Positions 1 to 5,594 are shown, numbered from the stretch's first letter. The stretch: 5,750 nucleotides of DNA from JAKEGK01 sp036507695 (GCA_036507695.1 DATCIR010000204.1:1-5750); one strand, 5' to 3'. Notes: a model not told the origin generated them from the letters alone. Program-made: numbers and translations.

Positions 1-17
1 CAAGGATTTAATAAACC

Positions 18-1022
18 ATGTTCCGTATCACGTCGATTGTACTCGCAAGTTCCTTGCTGATCCTTACCCAATTCGCACAAGCCGCTGAAACAATTGTCAT
101 TTATTCCGGGCGCAGCGACAATTTTGTAAAACCCGTGATTAATCAATTTAGCGAACAAACCGGTATCAACGTCGTATTGCATGCCGGCGCATCCACCGCG
201 CTACTCAATAAATTAAGCATAGAGGGTGCGCGTACCGATGCCGATTTATTCCTCAGTAACGATGCCGGCACCTTGCAGAAAGGCGCCGAGCTGGGATTGT
301 TTGCGCAAATCCCCGCGGCCATCGCCAACCAGGTCGCTCCGAATTACCGGGCGCCGGATAATAGCTGGGTCGGCCTTTCGGCGCGGGCCCGCGTCCTGGT
401 GATCAATACCCATAATCCCTTGGCGAAAAACCTGAACTCGGTGTTCGATCTCGCCGATCCCAAACTCAAAGGCCAGGTGGGCATTACCAATAGTACCAAT
501 GAAAGTTATATCGCCGGCGCGACCGTTTACCTGCTGGCCGCGGGCAGGGAAAAAACCTCCCGCTGGTTACAAGGCTTGAAAGACAACGTGGGGGGCAGAG
601 TATTTGACAAACACGGCATGATCGTGAAATCCGTTGCCTCGGGCAAACTCGCCGCCGGACTGGTCAATCACTACTATATCTACCGGCACCTCGATGAGAA
701 TCCCAATGCGTCCATTGCGATCGTGCTGCCCGACCAGGGCAAGGATGGTATCGGCGTCGCGTGGAATGTCGCCGGCATCGCCATTACCAAACACAGTAAA
801 AAACGCGAACTGGCGGAACAACTAATCCGCTATCTCGTTTCTGCCGAAGGACAACAGCTGTTTGCCGGCGCGAACCGTGAATATCCCACGCGCGAGGGTG
901 TCGCGGCCAGCGCCGGATTGCCGGCCGCCGGCAGTTTCAAAGTGGCCGATGTGCCCATGTACCGGCTCGGCACGATGCGCAATGAAACAATTGATTTAAT
1001 AGAAGCCGTGGGCATGCCGTAG
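18..1022 (+). CDS. Periplasmic Fe(3+)-binding protein of an iron ABC transporter (FbpA/FutA-like)
   Basis: This 334-residue protein should capture ferric iron in the periplasm and deliver it to the membrane permease encoded next. Residues 1-22 form a signal peptide: a short basic start, a hydrophobic core (about 7-18), and an AQA cleavage motif before AETIVIYSGR. The mature start ETIVIYSGR and the segment GLVNHYYIYR with the Tyr219-Tyr220 pair match the iron-binding (FbpA/FutA/SfuA) branch of the type II solute-binding proteins, where two adjacent tyrosines ligate Fe(3+). Length fits the family. The His ligand of classical FbpA near the N-terminus is not evident, since the motif reads YSGRSD, so the exact metal coordination may differ. 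An AGGA (3-6) lies 11 bases before the ATG, a rather long spacing. Only 17 bases precede the gene, so promoter and any Fur site lie outside the window. The permease starts 33 bases downstream, which suggests an operon. The specific symbol is left open because fbpA, futA and sfuA cannot be separated here. Confidence 0.93.
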   Translation: MFRITSIVLASSLLILTQFAQAAETIVIYSGRSDNFVKPVINQFSEQTGINVVLHAGASTALLNKLSIEGARTDADLFLSNDAGTLQKGAELGLFAQIPAAIANQVAPNYRAPDNSWVGLSARARVLVINTHNPLAKNLNSVFDLADPKLKGQVGITNSTNESYIAGATVYLLAAGREKTSRWLQGLKDNVGGRVFDKHGMIVKSVASGKLAAGLVNHYYIYRHLDENPNASIAIVLPDQGKDGIGVAWNVAGIAITKHSKKRELAEQLIRYLVSAEGQQLFAGANREYPTREGVAASAGLPAAGSFKVADVPMYRLGTMRNETIDLIEAVGMP

Positions 1023-1055
1023 AATAGCCGTTTTCAAAAGAAACTAAAATCGGGG

Positions 1056-2630
1056 ATGAATAACCGAAGCTTTGGTGCGTTAGGTAACAGCGCGTTAGCC
1101 GTGGTGATGTTTGCGGCGATTCCGCTATGGTTCGTCATGCTGAAAAGCAGTGAACTGGGGTGGGATCAGTGGCAGCAACTCTGGAGCAGCCGGTTGCCGG
1201 AACTGCTGTGGAATACCCTGTCGTTGGCCGTGCTGGTGACGATTATCTGTTTTATTCTTGGCGTCAGCGCCGCGTGGTGGATCGCCCGTTTTGAGTTTCC
1301 CGGCCGCCGCTATGCCATATGGTTGATGGTGTTGCCGCTCACCATACCTACTTATGTTTTTGCCCACATCTATACCACCTTGTTTGAAAGCGACGGCTGG
1401 ATCGGCCTGGCCTGGACCGGAATCTTCGGCGACAGCATCCCGACCCCGGATATCTACAACATATTTGGCGCCACGCTGACGCTGTCGTTAGCCGGTTTTT
1501 CCTATGTCTTTCTCATGGCGCATGCCGCGCTGTCCGTATCCACCCAAACACTGGAAGAAGCCGCGCGCATCCAGGGCGCCGGCAAATGGCAGGTCTTCCT
1601 GCGCGTCAATCTGCCGCTGCTGCGCCCCGCCATCGCCGCGGGGCTGGCCGTGGTTATCCTGCATGTATTGTCCGACTTCGGCGCGGTCAGCATGCTGCAC
1701 TATCAAACGTTTACACTCAGCATCTACCTGCAAATGAGCGGCCGGTTTGACTATCAATCCGCCGCCGGATTGTCGTTGATCCTGGTGTTTCTCAGCCTGA
1801 CCTTCCTGGTGCTGGAACGATTCTTTCGCGCGCGGCAGCGTTATTACACCAGCCGCCAGACCCGCCAACATCAGCGCCGGCCAGTTACACCGTTTGTCAC
1901 TGCGATGATCTGGTTGTGGCTGGGCTTCATCACGTTTATGGCGTTTCTATTACCGCTGGCGTGGATGATGTCCTGGAGTTGGGAAGCCTGGATACACGAC
2001 GTCATCAACCAGAAATTCTGGCAGTATGCCTATAATTCGCTGTTGCTTGCCCTGCTCTGCGCGACACTTGCCATTATCTGCAGCTTACCAATCGCGTTGT
2101 TCAACAACCGGCAACGCTCCCGATACAGCGGCGCATTAATTCAAATCTCCAGCGTCGGCTTCGTATTGCCGGGGCCGGTGGTCGCGCTGGGAATTCTCAG
2201 CTTTGTATTAGCCCTGTTGCCTTTCCTATACGGCAGTTTGTTCGCATTACTCATCGCCCTGGTGATCCGCTTCCTGCCGCTGTCGGTGCAATCCCAGGAC
2301 GCCTCCATGCAACAACTCACGCCTTCCATCGAACAAGCCGGGCGCATCCTCGGCGCCACGCCTTTGGAAAATTTACGCCGCGTCATCCTGCCCATGATCA
2401 GCGGCGGCATCGCCAGCGCCTGGGTGCTGGTGTTTATCGATACTTTGAAAGAATTACCGGCAACTTTAATCCTGCGCCCCACCGGCTTCGACACCCTGCC
2501 GGTCCGGATCTGGATCGAAGCCAGCGAAGAAATGCTCGAACTCGCCGCCCCCGCCGCCCTCATGCTGGTGATAGGCACCCTGCCGGTGCTGTGGATCATG
2601 ATGAAAAACGAGACGAAATATGCCTCTTGA
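1056..2630 (+). CDS. Iron ABC transporter permease, fused double-domain (FbpB/SfuB-like)
   Basis: This 524-residue inner-membrane protein should form the channel for ferric iron. It carries two MetI-like permease domains in tandem, as FbpB-type iron permeases do. About twelve hydrophobic segments are visible, roughly at residues 13-29, 54-77, 87-107, 135-160, 192-210, 236-254, 281-303, 325-348, 361-388, 393-412, 448-466 and 496-516. Each half has an EAA loop that docks an ATPase: residues about 167-191 (EEAARIQGAGKWQVF then RVNLPLLRP) and about 426-449 (EQAGRILGATPLENLRRVILP). Length is normal for the family. A GGGG directly abuts the ATG, too close to act as a ribosome site, and the upstream purines (AAAAGAAA, about 1036-1043) are weak, so a slightly later start is possible. 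The partner ATPase is not in the window; a short overlapping reading frame begins at 2620 instead. Confidence 0.93.
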   Translation: MNNRSFGALGNSALAVVMFAAIPLWFVMLKSSELGWDQWQQLWSSRLPELLWNTLSLAVLVTIICFILGVSAAWWIARFEFPGRRYAIWLMVLPLTIPTYVFAHIYTTLFESDGWIGLAWTGIFGDSIPTPDIYNIFGATLTLSLAGFSYVFLMAHAALSVSTQTLEEAARIQGAGKWQVFLRVNLPLLRPAIAAGLAVVILHVLSDFGAVSMLHYQTFTLSIYLQMSGRFDYQSAAGLSLILVFLSLTFLVLERFFRARQRYYTSRQTRQHQRRPVTPFVTAMIWLWLGFITFMAFLLPLAWMMSWSWEAWIHDVINQKFWQYAYNSLLLALLCATLAIICSLPIALFNNRQRSRYSGALIQISSVGFVLPGPVVALGILSFVLALLPFLYGSLFALLIALVIRFLPLSVQSQDASMQQLTPSIEQAGRILGATPLENLRRVILPMISGGIASAWVLVFIDTLKELPATLILRPTGFDTLPVRIWIEASEEMLELAAPAALMLVIGTLPVLWIMMKNETKYAS

Positions 2631-2715
2631 TTTAATTACCCGGCGCAAACCGTGGCAATACGGTGCGCCCCGCACACCACAACAGCTTTTAGAAGTACTC
2701 TCGGCTTTTACGTAA
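2620..2715 (+). CDS. Possible 31-codon ORF overlapping the permease stop; candidate remnant
   Basis: An ATG at 2620 overlaps the end of the permease by 11 bases, the arrangement typical of translational coupling. It opens a 31-codon frame beginning MPLDLITRRKPWQYG and ending in VLSAFT before TAA at 2713. I do not recognise it, and it does not resemble the Walker A region of the ABC ATPase expected here. It could be the stub of a gene cut off by whatever brought in the AT-rich DNA that follows, a genuine small coupled gene, or chance. A hairpin (2642-2669) lies inside it, and its stop falls in a 12-bp palindrome. Confidence 0.25.
   Translation: MPLDLITRRKPWQYGAPRTPQQLLEVLSAFT
2642..2669 (+). 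other. Hairpin after the iron-transport genes
   Basis: GGCGC (2642-2646) pairs with GCGCC (2665-2669), and ACCGT (2649-2653) pairs with ACGGT (2660-2664). AA is bulged out and GGCAAT forms the loop. The hairpin begins 12 bases past the permease stop. No T-run follows, so it is not a canonical intrinsic terminator. It could protect the 3' end of the operon message or be fortuitous. Confidence 0.35.
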
Positions 2716-2717
2716 AA
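2706..2717. repeat. 12-bp perfect palindrome TTTTACGTAAAA
   Basis: This is a perfect dyad with no spacer, overlapping the stop codon of the short frame 2620-2715. Its ACGTAAAACG core recurs in related form in the palindrome at 2755-2769. It could be an operator-like site or part of a repeat family. Confidence 0.45.
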
Positions 2718-2754
2718 CGGACTCCACGCATCGCAAAAATTAACTGTCCATGGT

Positions 2755-2769
2755 ATGCGTAAAACGCAT
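2755..2769. repeat. Palindrome ATGCGTAAAACGCAT
   Basis: Arms ATGCGT and ACGCAT flank AAA. Bases 2756-2767 are the exact reverse complement of 3134-3145, so the pair brackets the segment holding the miniprotein gene, the attC-like site and the putative promoter. It lies 8 bases before the miniprotein's ATG at 2778, where it could also act as an operator. Confidence 0.45.
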
Positions 2770-2777
2770 CCATAACT

Positions 2778-2909
2778 ATGATGCATGCGTTGATCCTATG
2801 GCTTGTGACTGAGGGACTTGTTTGGTTGTTAGCTGTGGGCTTAAACTTTTTTCCAAAGGCCGTTGATTTTATCCAGTATTCAAAATTTACGAGACTCCCA
2901 GCGATTTAA
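2778..2909 (+). CDS. Small hydrophobic protein, 43 residues, unknown function
   Basis: An ATG at 2778 (a second ATG follows at 2781) opens a 43-codon frame starting MMHALILWLVTEGLVWLLAV and continuing to RLPAI, ending with TAA at 2907-2909. Residues about 3-25 are strongly hydrophobic and could make one membrane helix; the remainder (PKAVDFIQYSKFTRLP) is amphipathic and basic. I do not recognise a family. No clear Shine-Dalgarno sequence precedes it, which lowers confidence. An attC-like folded site begins at its stop codon, the layout of a small integron gene cassette, although no integrase or attI site is seen. It could also be chance in AT-rich DNA. Confidence 0.4.
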   Translation: MMHALILWLVTEGLVWLLAVGLNFFPKAVDFIQYSKFTRLPAI

Positions 2910-2964
2910 TTTAACGCTAGGTTTTTGGTCCTGTAAGTGCAATCGCACTACATGCGTTATAGGC
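2909..2964 (+). other. attC-like folded recombination site (tentative)
   Basis: ATTTAAC (2909-2915) fits the R'' core RYYYAAC of integron attC sites. GTTATAG (2956-2962) approximates the R' core GTTRRRY but fails at one R position. TAACGC (2912-2917) pairs with GCGTTA (2954-2959). Inside, GTAAGTGC (2933-2940) pairs with GCACTAC (2945-2951) around loop AATC with one extrahelical A, reminiscent of the unpaired bases that orient attC recombination. The total of about 55 bp is near the minimum attC size. The imperfect R' and the single occurrence keep this tentative. Confidence 0.28.
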
Positions 2965-3053
2965 AAATGTTAATTTTATCTGACAGATTGTGTATTAATT
3001 TTTAACATAACCATCAGAAATAATTCACAACAACCATTCCACAGTTCTTTCAC

Positions 3054-3081
3054 TTGTAAAAACCCGTAATTTCGGTATGCT
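3054..3081 (+). promoter_or_regulatory. Candidate sigma-70 promoter for the peptidase/lipoprotein operon
   Basis: TTGTAA (3054-3059) and TATGCT (3076-3081), separated by 16 bases, lie in AT-rich DNA about 115 bases before the start at 3196. The match to TTGACA/TATAAT is moderate (four of six at each box). Transcription would begin near 3088, giving a leader of about 108 bases that includes GCGTTTTACGCA (3134-3145). Other AT-rich alternatives exist nearby. Confidence 0.3.
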
Positions 3082-3133
3082 ATCGAAAGTTTCTCCTTAG
3101 CGTTTTAATCAACGAACAACTTTTGGTAAGTCC

Positions 3134-3145
3134 GCGTTTTACGCA
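3134..3145. repeat. GCGTTTTACGCA, inverted partner of 2756-2767
   Basis: This is an exact 12-base reverse complement of TGCGTAAAACGC at 2756-2767, and is itself a short dyad (GCGT, TTT, ACGC). The two copies sit 366 bases apart in inverted orientation. It is followed by GAGCTCGTTAGCC (3146-3158), which looks like part of a repeat or recombination-site boundary but cannot be assigned. Confidence 0.4.
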
Positions 3146-3195
3146 GAGCTCGTTAGCCAACAATCCGTAAACGAACGATCAATAATGGAGCGGCA

Positions 3196-3957
3196 ATGGC
3201 AAAACACTTTATAATCCTGATTGGCGGTCCCGGCAAGTTCCAGGGCTGTGACAAAGCGCATGACCAGACCTGGACCAACTATATCGTGCCGCTGCAACTC
3301 GCCGCAAAGAATGATCTTTACAATAAGGCCGCGGACGAAACCGTGCACTGGGTGGTTTACGAACCGCCGTACCGGAACCGGTGGCTGGATGATGCAGTCA
3401 TCACCAAAGCTGAAGCCAGGCAGAGCGATGGCTATTGGCTGCATAACACGCGCAAACGAGCCGCGGAAAAAGTGAAAACCAGTGGCGCCTCGAATTATCT
3501 CCACCGCATCAAGCTAATCGCGTCCGCGCGCAGCGTTACCTATCAGGGCATTTCATCCCCGCAAGAATTTTGGAATTATCTGGAAACCTTTCCCAAAAAC
3601 TCCATCAGCCGTGTTTATTATAGCGGGCATGCGGCGCCATCGGCCCTTTTACTTTCCCTTGCCCATGACAATACTTGTGGACCGTTTGCGGATGGAAAGG
3701 ATGTTATTAGTGTTAAAGATATCAACAAAAATAGTAAACTGGCGGATCGATTTGTCACCAGTGCACCACCGGCGTCGAAATTCTATGGCTGTTATACCCA
3801 TGGTTTCGCTAATGAGTGGCATAACGTATTTGGTGTGCCCGCCGAAGGCGCACTGCATAAAATTGATTTTGGTTCCATCGATCGCCCATCGTCCTATAAC
3901 AATGTCCTGGAGCGGTTGCAACAAACCGGCAAACCCGACTGGAAAACCTACCGCTAG
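3196..3957 (+). CDS. Putative caspase-like (clan CD) cysteine peptidase; candidate secreted effector
   Basis: This 253-residue protein is well supported as a gene: GGAG (3187-3190) lies 5 bases before the ATG, the frame is long, and a coupled gene follows. I recognise no named family. A beta-strand-like start FIILIGGPG is followed by GCDKAHDQTWTNYI. Later, ISRVYYSGHAAP carries His145 at the end of a predicted strand, and SKFYGCYTHGFANEW carries Cys199 in the same setting. The order His then Cys, each after a hydrophobic strand about 54 residues apart, is the layout of caspase-like peptidases (YSGHG ... aC). The second Gly of GHG is Ala here, and the catalytic call is an inference. There is no signal peptide or membrane segment, so it acts in the cytoplasm or is exported by a specialised secretion system. 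Its last 62 bases are duplicated at 4648-4709. The lipoprotein gene 16 bases downstream is probably co-transcribed and may be its immunity partner. Confidence 0.85.
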   Translation: MAKHFIILIGGPGKFQGCDKAHDQTWTNYIVPLQLAAKNDLYNKAADETVHWVVYEPPYRNRWLDDAVITKAEARQSDGYWLHNTRKRAAEKVKTSGASNYLHRIKLIASARSVTYQGISSPQEFWNYLETFPKNSISRVYYSGHAAPSALLLSLAHDNTCGPFADGKDVISVKDINKNSKLADRFVTSAPPASKFYGCYTHGFANEWHNVFGVPAEGALHKIDFGSIDRPSSYNNVLERLQQTGKPDWKTYR

Positions 3958-3973
3958 ACCCCTGAGGACGATC

Positions 3974-4582
3974 ATGGACAAACACACTATCGTAATGTTA
4001 TCGGTGCTATTGCTGGGCGGGTGTTCTGACTCCGCCAATGCCGGTAAAGACTTCGAAGCGCAATTGGACAACGCCTATGAAGCCTTAAATCTGGCGCTAT
4101 ACGGTCTCACCTACCCACATTACCAAAGAATACTAGATGATTGCATTAAGGACAGTGACGAATCCTGTCTTCGTTCTTATAAACGCGTTCAGGAAGGTAA
4201 AAAATCTATTCTCGCGGCGATTAGCCTCGACGAGGCGCAGGTGTTACGCATAACCTTGAGCCGAATTAAAACAAAATGCGTCAGCGAAAAAACCGATGAT
4301 AGCATTGTCTGTACCGGTGCTATTGTCGCACTGTATTTTTTTGACAAACAACATCACCAGCCACAGATCAGGGAGGCACTACGCATCATGTCTCAACCTT
4401 CTTTCAAACGGGTTTTTTCCGCCAAATACGAATGGATGTACAACCGGCCCGATCCGGATCAATGGATCGCGTTTATCAAATCCTTGCCGGATCACGTAAT
4501 GCCACCGAATGAAAAGAAGATTGAAATTGAGACATTTGAAAAGTCCAAACAACCCTTCGAGAAATTTGGCGTGATGCTGTGA
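3974..4582 (+). CDS. Four-cysteine lipoprotein, copy A; candidate immunity protein
   Basis: This 202-residue lipoprotein starts at 3974, chosen because GAGGA (3964-3968) sits 5 bases upstream, the N-terminus is a lipoprotein signal peptide, and copy B starts at the same place. The frame stays open upstream to 3611, but that part overlaps the peptidase gene. Residues 1-16 with lipobox LLGGC give lipidated Cys17; Ser at +2 favours the outer membrane over inner-membrane retention. The mature part is probably helical and has Cys57, Cys65, Cys102 and Cys113, all kept in copy B, suggesting two disulfides in the periplasm. I recognise no family. It lies 16 bases after the caspase-like gene, and about 36 of 202 residues differ from copy B, mostly between 40 and 115. 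A periplasmic lipoprotein paired with a leaderless putative hydrolase resembles type VI effector/immunity pairs, but this is an inference. Confidence 0.9.
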   Translation: MDKHTIVMLSVLLLGGCSDSANAGKDFEAQLDNAYEALNLALYGLTYPHYQRILDDCIKDSDESCLRSYKRVQEGKKSILAAISLDEAQVLRITLSRIKTKCVSEKTDDSIVCTGAIVALYFFDKQHHQPQIREALRIMSQPSFKRVFSAKYEWMYNRPDPDQWIAFIKSLPDHVMPPNEKKIEIETFEKSKQPFEKFGVML

Positions 4583-4619
4583 TTGAAGCGCGCGCCACCT
4601 GTTCCGGTGACGTCATGCA

Positions 4620-4641
4620 TTCCCACGGAGGACCGTGGGAA
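4620..4641. repeat. Palindromic repeat, copy 1
   Basis: TTCCCACGG (4620-4628) and CCGTGGGAA (4633-4641) form a perfect 9-bp stem with loop AGGA, flanked by GCA on the left and CGAGA on the right. The same element recurs at 5373-5394, inverted at 5431-5455, and as a half at 5595-5610. The type is a REP-like dispersed palindrome. It lies between the two lipoprotein genes, where it could form an mRNA hairpin. No T-run follows, so it is not a standard terminator. Confidence 0.85.
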
Positions 4642-4647
4642 CGAGAA

Positions 4648-4709
4648 ATAACAATGTCCTGGAGCGGTTGCAGCAAACCGGCAAACCCGACTGGAAAACC
4701 TACCGCTAG
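4648..4709 (+). pseudogene. Duplicated 3' fragment of the caspase-like gene
   Basis: These 62 bases match 3896-3957 with a single change (TTGCAACAAACC against TTGCAGCAAACC) and end in the same TAG. They represent only the last roughly 20 codons (NNVLERLQQTGKPDWKTYR), with no start of their own, so they are a passenger of the duplication. They show that the unit was copied from the peptidase-lipoprotein arrangement, making copy B the derived position. Confidence 0.85.
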
Positions 4710-4726
4710 ACCCGCTGAGGACGATC

Positions 4727-5335
4727 ATGAACAAACACACCATCATAATGTTATCGGTGCTAATGCTGGGCGGGTGTTCTGACTCCGCCAATGCCGGTAA
4801 AGACTTCGAAGCGCAATTGGACAACGCGTATGAAGCCCTGAATGTGGCTAGATTAGGTCTCGACTACCCACATTACCAAAGTATATTGGACGATTGCGTT
4901 AGGGACAAAGACAAGTCCTGTCTTGGGGTTTATAAAGACGTCCAGAGCGCAAAAAAATTTGTTCTGGAGGCGATTAGCCGCGACGAGGATCGAGTCTTAC
5001 GCATAACCTTGAATCGAATCGAAACGAAATGCGCCAGCGAAAAAAACGGCGACAGCTTTATCTGTACCGGTGCTGTTGTCGCGCTGTACTTTTTTGACAA
5101 ACAACATCACCAGCCACAAATCAGGGAGGCACTGCGCATCATGCCCAATATCTCTTTCAAACGGGTTTTTTCCTTGAAATACGAATGGATGTACAACCGG
5201 CCCGATCCGGATCAATGGATTGCGTTTATCAAATCCTTACCGGATCACGTAATGCCACCGAATGAAAAGAAGATTGAAATTGAGACATTTGAAAAGTCCA
5301 AACAACTCTTCGAGAAATTTGGCGTGATGCTGTGA
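4727..5335 (+). CDS. Four-cysteine lipoprotein, copy B; candidate second immunity protein
   Basis: This is a 202-residue tandem paralogue of the lipoprotein at 3974, about 82% identical by my count. It keeps the same GAGGA site 5 bases before the ATG, the LMLGGC lipobox (Cys17), the other four cysteines and the exact length, which implies that it is functional. Residues 18-39 and most of 116-202 are the same as in copy A. Changes cluster at 40-115, for example LALYGLTY to VARLGLDY, and DSDESCLRSYKRVQEGKKSI to DKDKSCLGVYKDVQSAKKFV, including several charge swaps. Expression probably depends on read-through from the upstream operon, since only the short duplicated tail and a palindrome separate it from copy A. 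A diversified extra immunity gene fits this pattern, but any duplicated lipoprotein under diversifying selection would also fit. Confidence 0.88.
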   Translation: MNKHTIIMLSVLMLGGCSDSANAGKDFEAQLDNAYEALNVARLGLDYPHYQSILDDCVRDKDKSCLGVYKDVQSAKKFVLEAISRDEDRVLRITLNRIETKCASEKNGDSFICTGAVVALYFFDKQHHQPQIREALRIMPNISFKRVFSLKYEWMYNRPDPDQWIAFIKSLPDHVMPPNEKKIEIETFEKSKQLFEKFGVML

Positions 5336-5372
5336 TTGAAGCGCGCGCCACCTGTTCCGGTGACGTCATGCA

Positions 5373-5394
5373 TTCCCACGGAGGACCGTGGGAA
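5373..5394. repeat. Palindromic repeat, copy 2
   Basis: Identical to copy 1 (TTCCCACGG, AGGA, CCGTGGGAA) and located at the end of duplication unit 2, offset 753. It was carried along by the duplication. Confidence 0.85.
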
Positions 5395-5400
5395 CGAGAA

Positions 5401-5426
5401 ATGAACAAACACACCATCGTAATGTT
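5401..5426 (+). pseudogene. 26-base remnant of a third lipoprotein gene start
   Basis: These bases match the first 26 bases of copy B with one mismatch; the GTA at that site agrees with copy A instead. Homology stops at ATGTT, where an inverted palindrome begins. Translation would give only MNKHTIVMF followed by a palindrome-encoded tail to TAA at 5458. The ribosome site and peptidase tail are missing; the ATG abuts the GAGAA of palindrome copy 2. This is debris of a further duplication that was later deleted or rearranged. Confidence 0.8.
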
Positions 5427-5430
5427 TTCT

Positions 5431-5455
5431 CGTTCCCACGCTCCGCGTGGGAACG
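5431..5455. repeat. Palindromic repeat, copy 3, inverted orientation
   Basis: CGTTCCCACGC (5431-5441) and GCGTGGGAACG (5445-5455) form a perfect 11-bp stem with loop TCC. The flanks TCT on the left and CATAA on the right show it is reversed relative to copies 1 and 2. It directly abuts the 26-base gene remnant. It has a strong stem but lacks a T-tract. Confidence 0.85.
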
Positions 5456-5460
5456 CATAA

Positions 5461-5594
5461 GAGAACCCTACTCATTTTGGTCTTGCCGAACGCGGTTGAG
5501 TGGATGATTCTGAATACAGGCATTGTAGAACGTATGGAATAGGCGGCGTGAAGACCGTTCAATTGAAGTTTACCGCCCAGGGTAAGGCAGATAC
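5461..5594. other. Non-coding spacer between palindromic repeats
   Basis: I see no credible gene here. A reverse-strand reading frame (5604 down to 5245) runs through it, but it continues through two palindromes and antisense to lipoprotein B, so it is an artefact of repeat sequence. The stretch is bounded by a complete inverted palindrome and a half palindrome and may be part of a larger composite repeat. Confidence 0.5.

Larger units (their letters stand above)
3896..4647 (+). repeat. Tandem duplication, unit 1 (752 bp)
   Basis: The unit runs from ATAAC in the tail of the peptidase gene through the first lipoprotein gene and a palindrome to CGAGAA. It is directly followed by unit 2 (4648-5400), with an offset of 752 that becomes 753 after a one-base insertion (ACCCCTG against ACCCGCTG). 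The outer parts are almost identical: one mismatch in the peptidase tail, and one in the last roughly 150 bases. The middle of the gene is heavily substituted. Confidence 0.93.
4648..5400 (+). repeat. Tandem duplication, unit 2 (753 bp)
   Basis: This is the second copy of 3896-4647. It contains a headless piece of the peptidase gene (4648-4709), lipoprotein copy B and a palindrome. It joins unit 1 at the palindrome edge (GAGAA then ATAAC) and on its right side breaks into a 26-base lipoprotein remnant. Confidence 0.93.

Noticed and set aside
1488..1871. Reverse-strand 127-residue frame within the permease
   Set aside because: It is the antisense shadow of a clear membrane permease; its Gln- and Gly-rich composition is what the opposite strand of this GC-rich coding sequence gives.
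2141..2599. Reverse-strand 152-residue frame
   Set aside because: It is antisense to the second permease domain, including its conserved EAA loop, and has no recognisable motif.
3146..3158. Second attC boundary at GAGCTCGTTAGCC
   Set aside because: GTTAGCC resembles the R' core but fails the consensus at one position, and no pairing R'' core or hairpin of the right span is visible.
3611..3973. Upstream extension of the first lipoprotein frame (323-residue version)
   Set aside because: It overlaps the well-supported peptidase gene in another frame, buries the lipoprotein signal peptide, and is not shared by copy B, which starts at the position equivalent to 3974.
3649..4071. Reverse-strand 140-residue frame
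   Set aside because: It lies antisense to the peptidase and lipoprotein genes; a similar frame recurs antisense to copy B (4492-4824) only because the DNA is duplicated.
4579..4782. Forward 67-residue frame between the lipoprotein genes
   Set aside because: It runs through a palindrome, the peptidase-tail fragment out of frame and the start of copy B; it is a product of the duplication junction.
5431..5455. Intrinsic terminator at the inverted palindrome
   Set aside because: The stem is strong, but no T-run follows on either strand; the match to the dispersed repeat family explains it better.
3896..5460. CRISPR array
   Set aside because: The repeated units are about 750 bp and contain genes, and the short palindromes are not regularly spaced by unique spacers.
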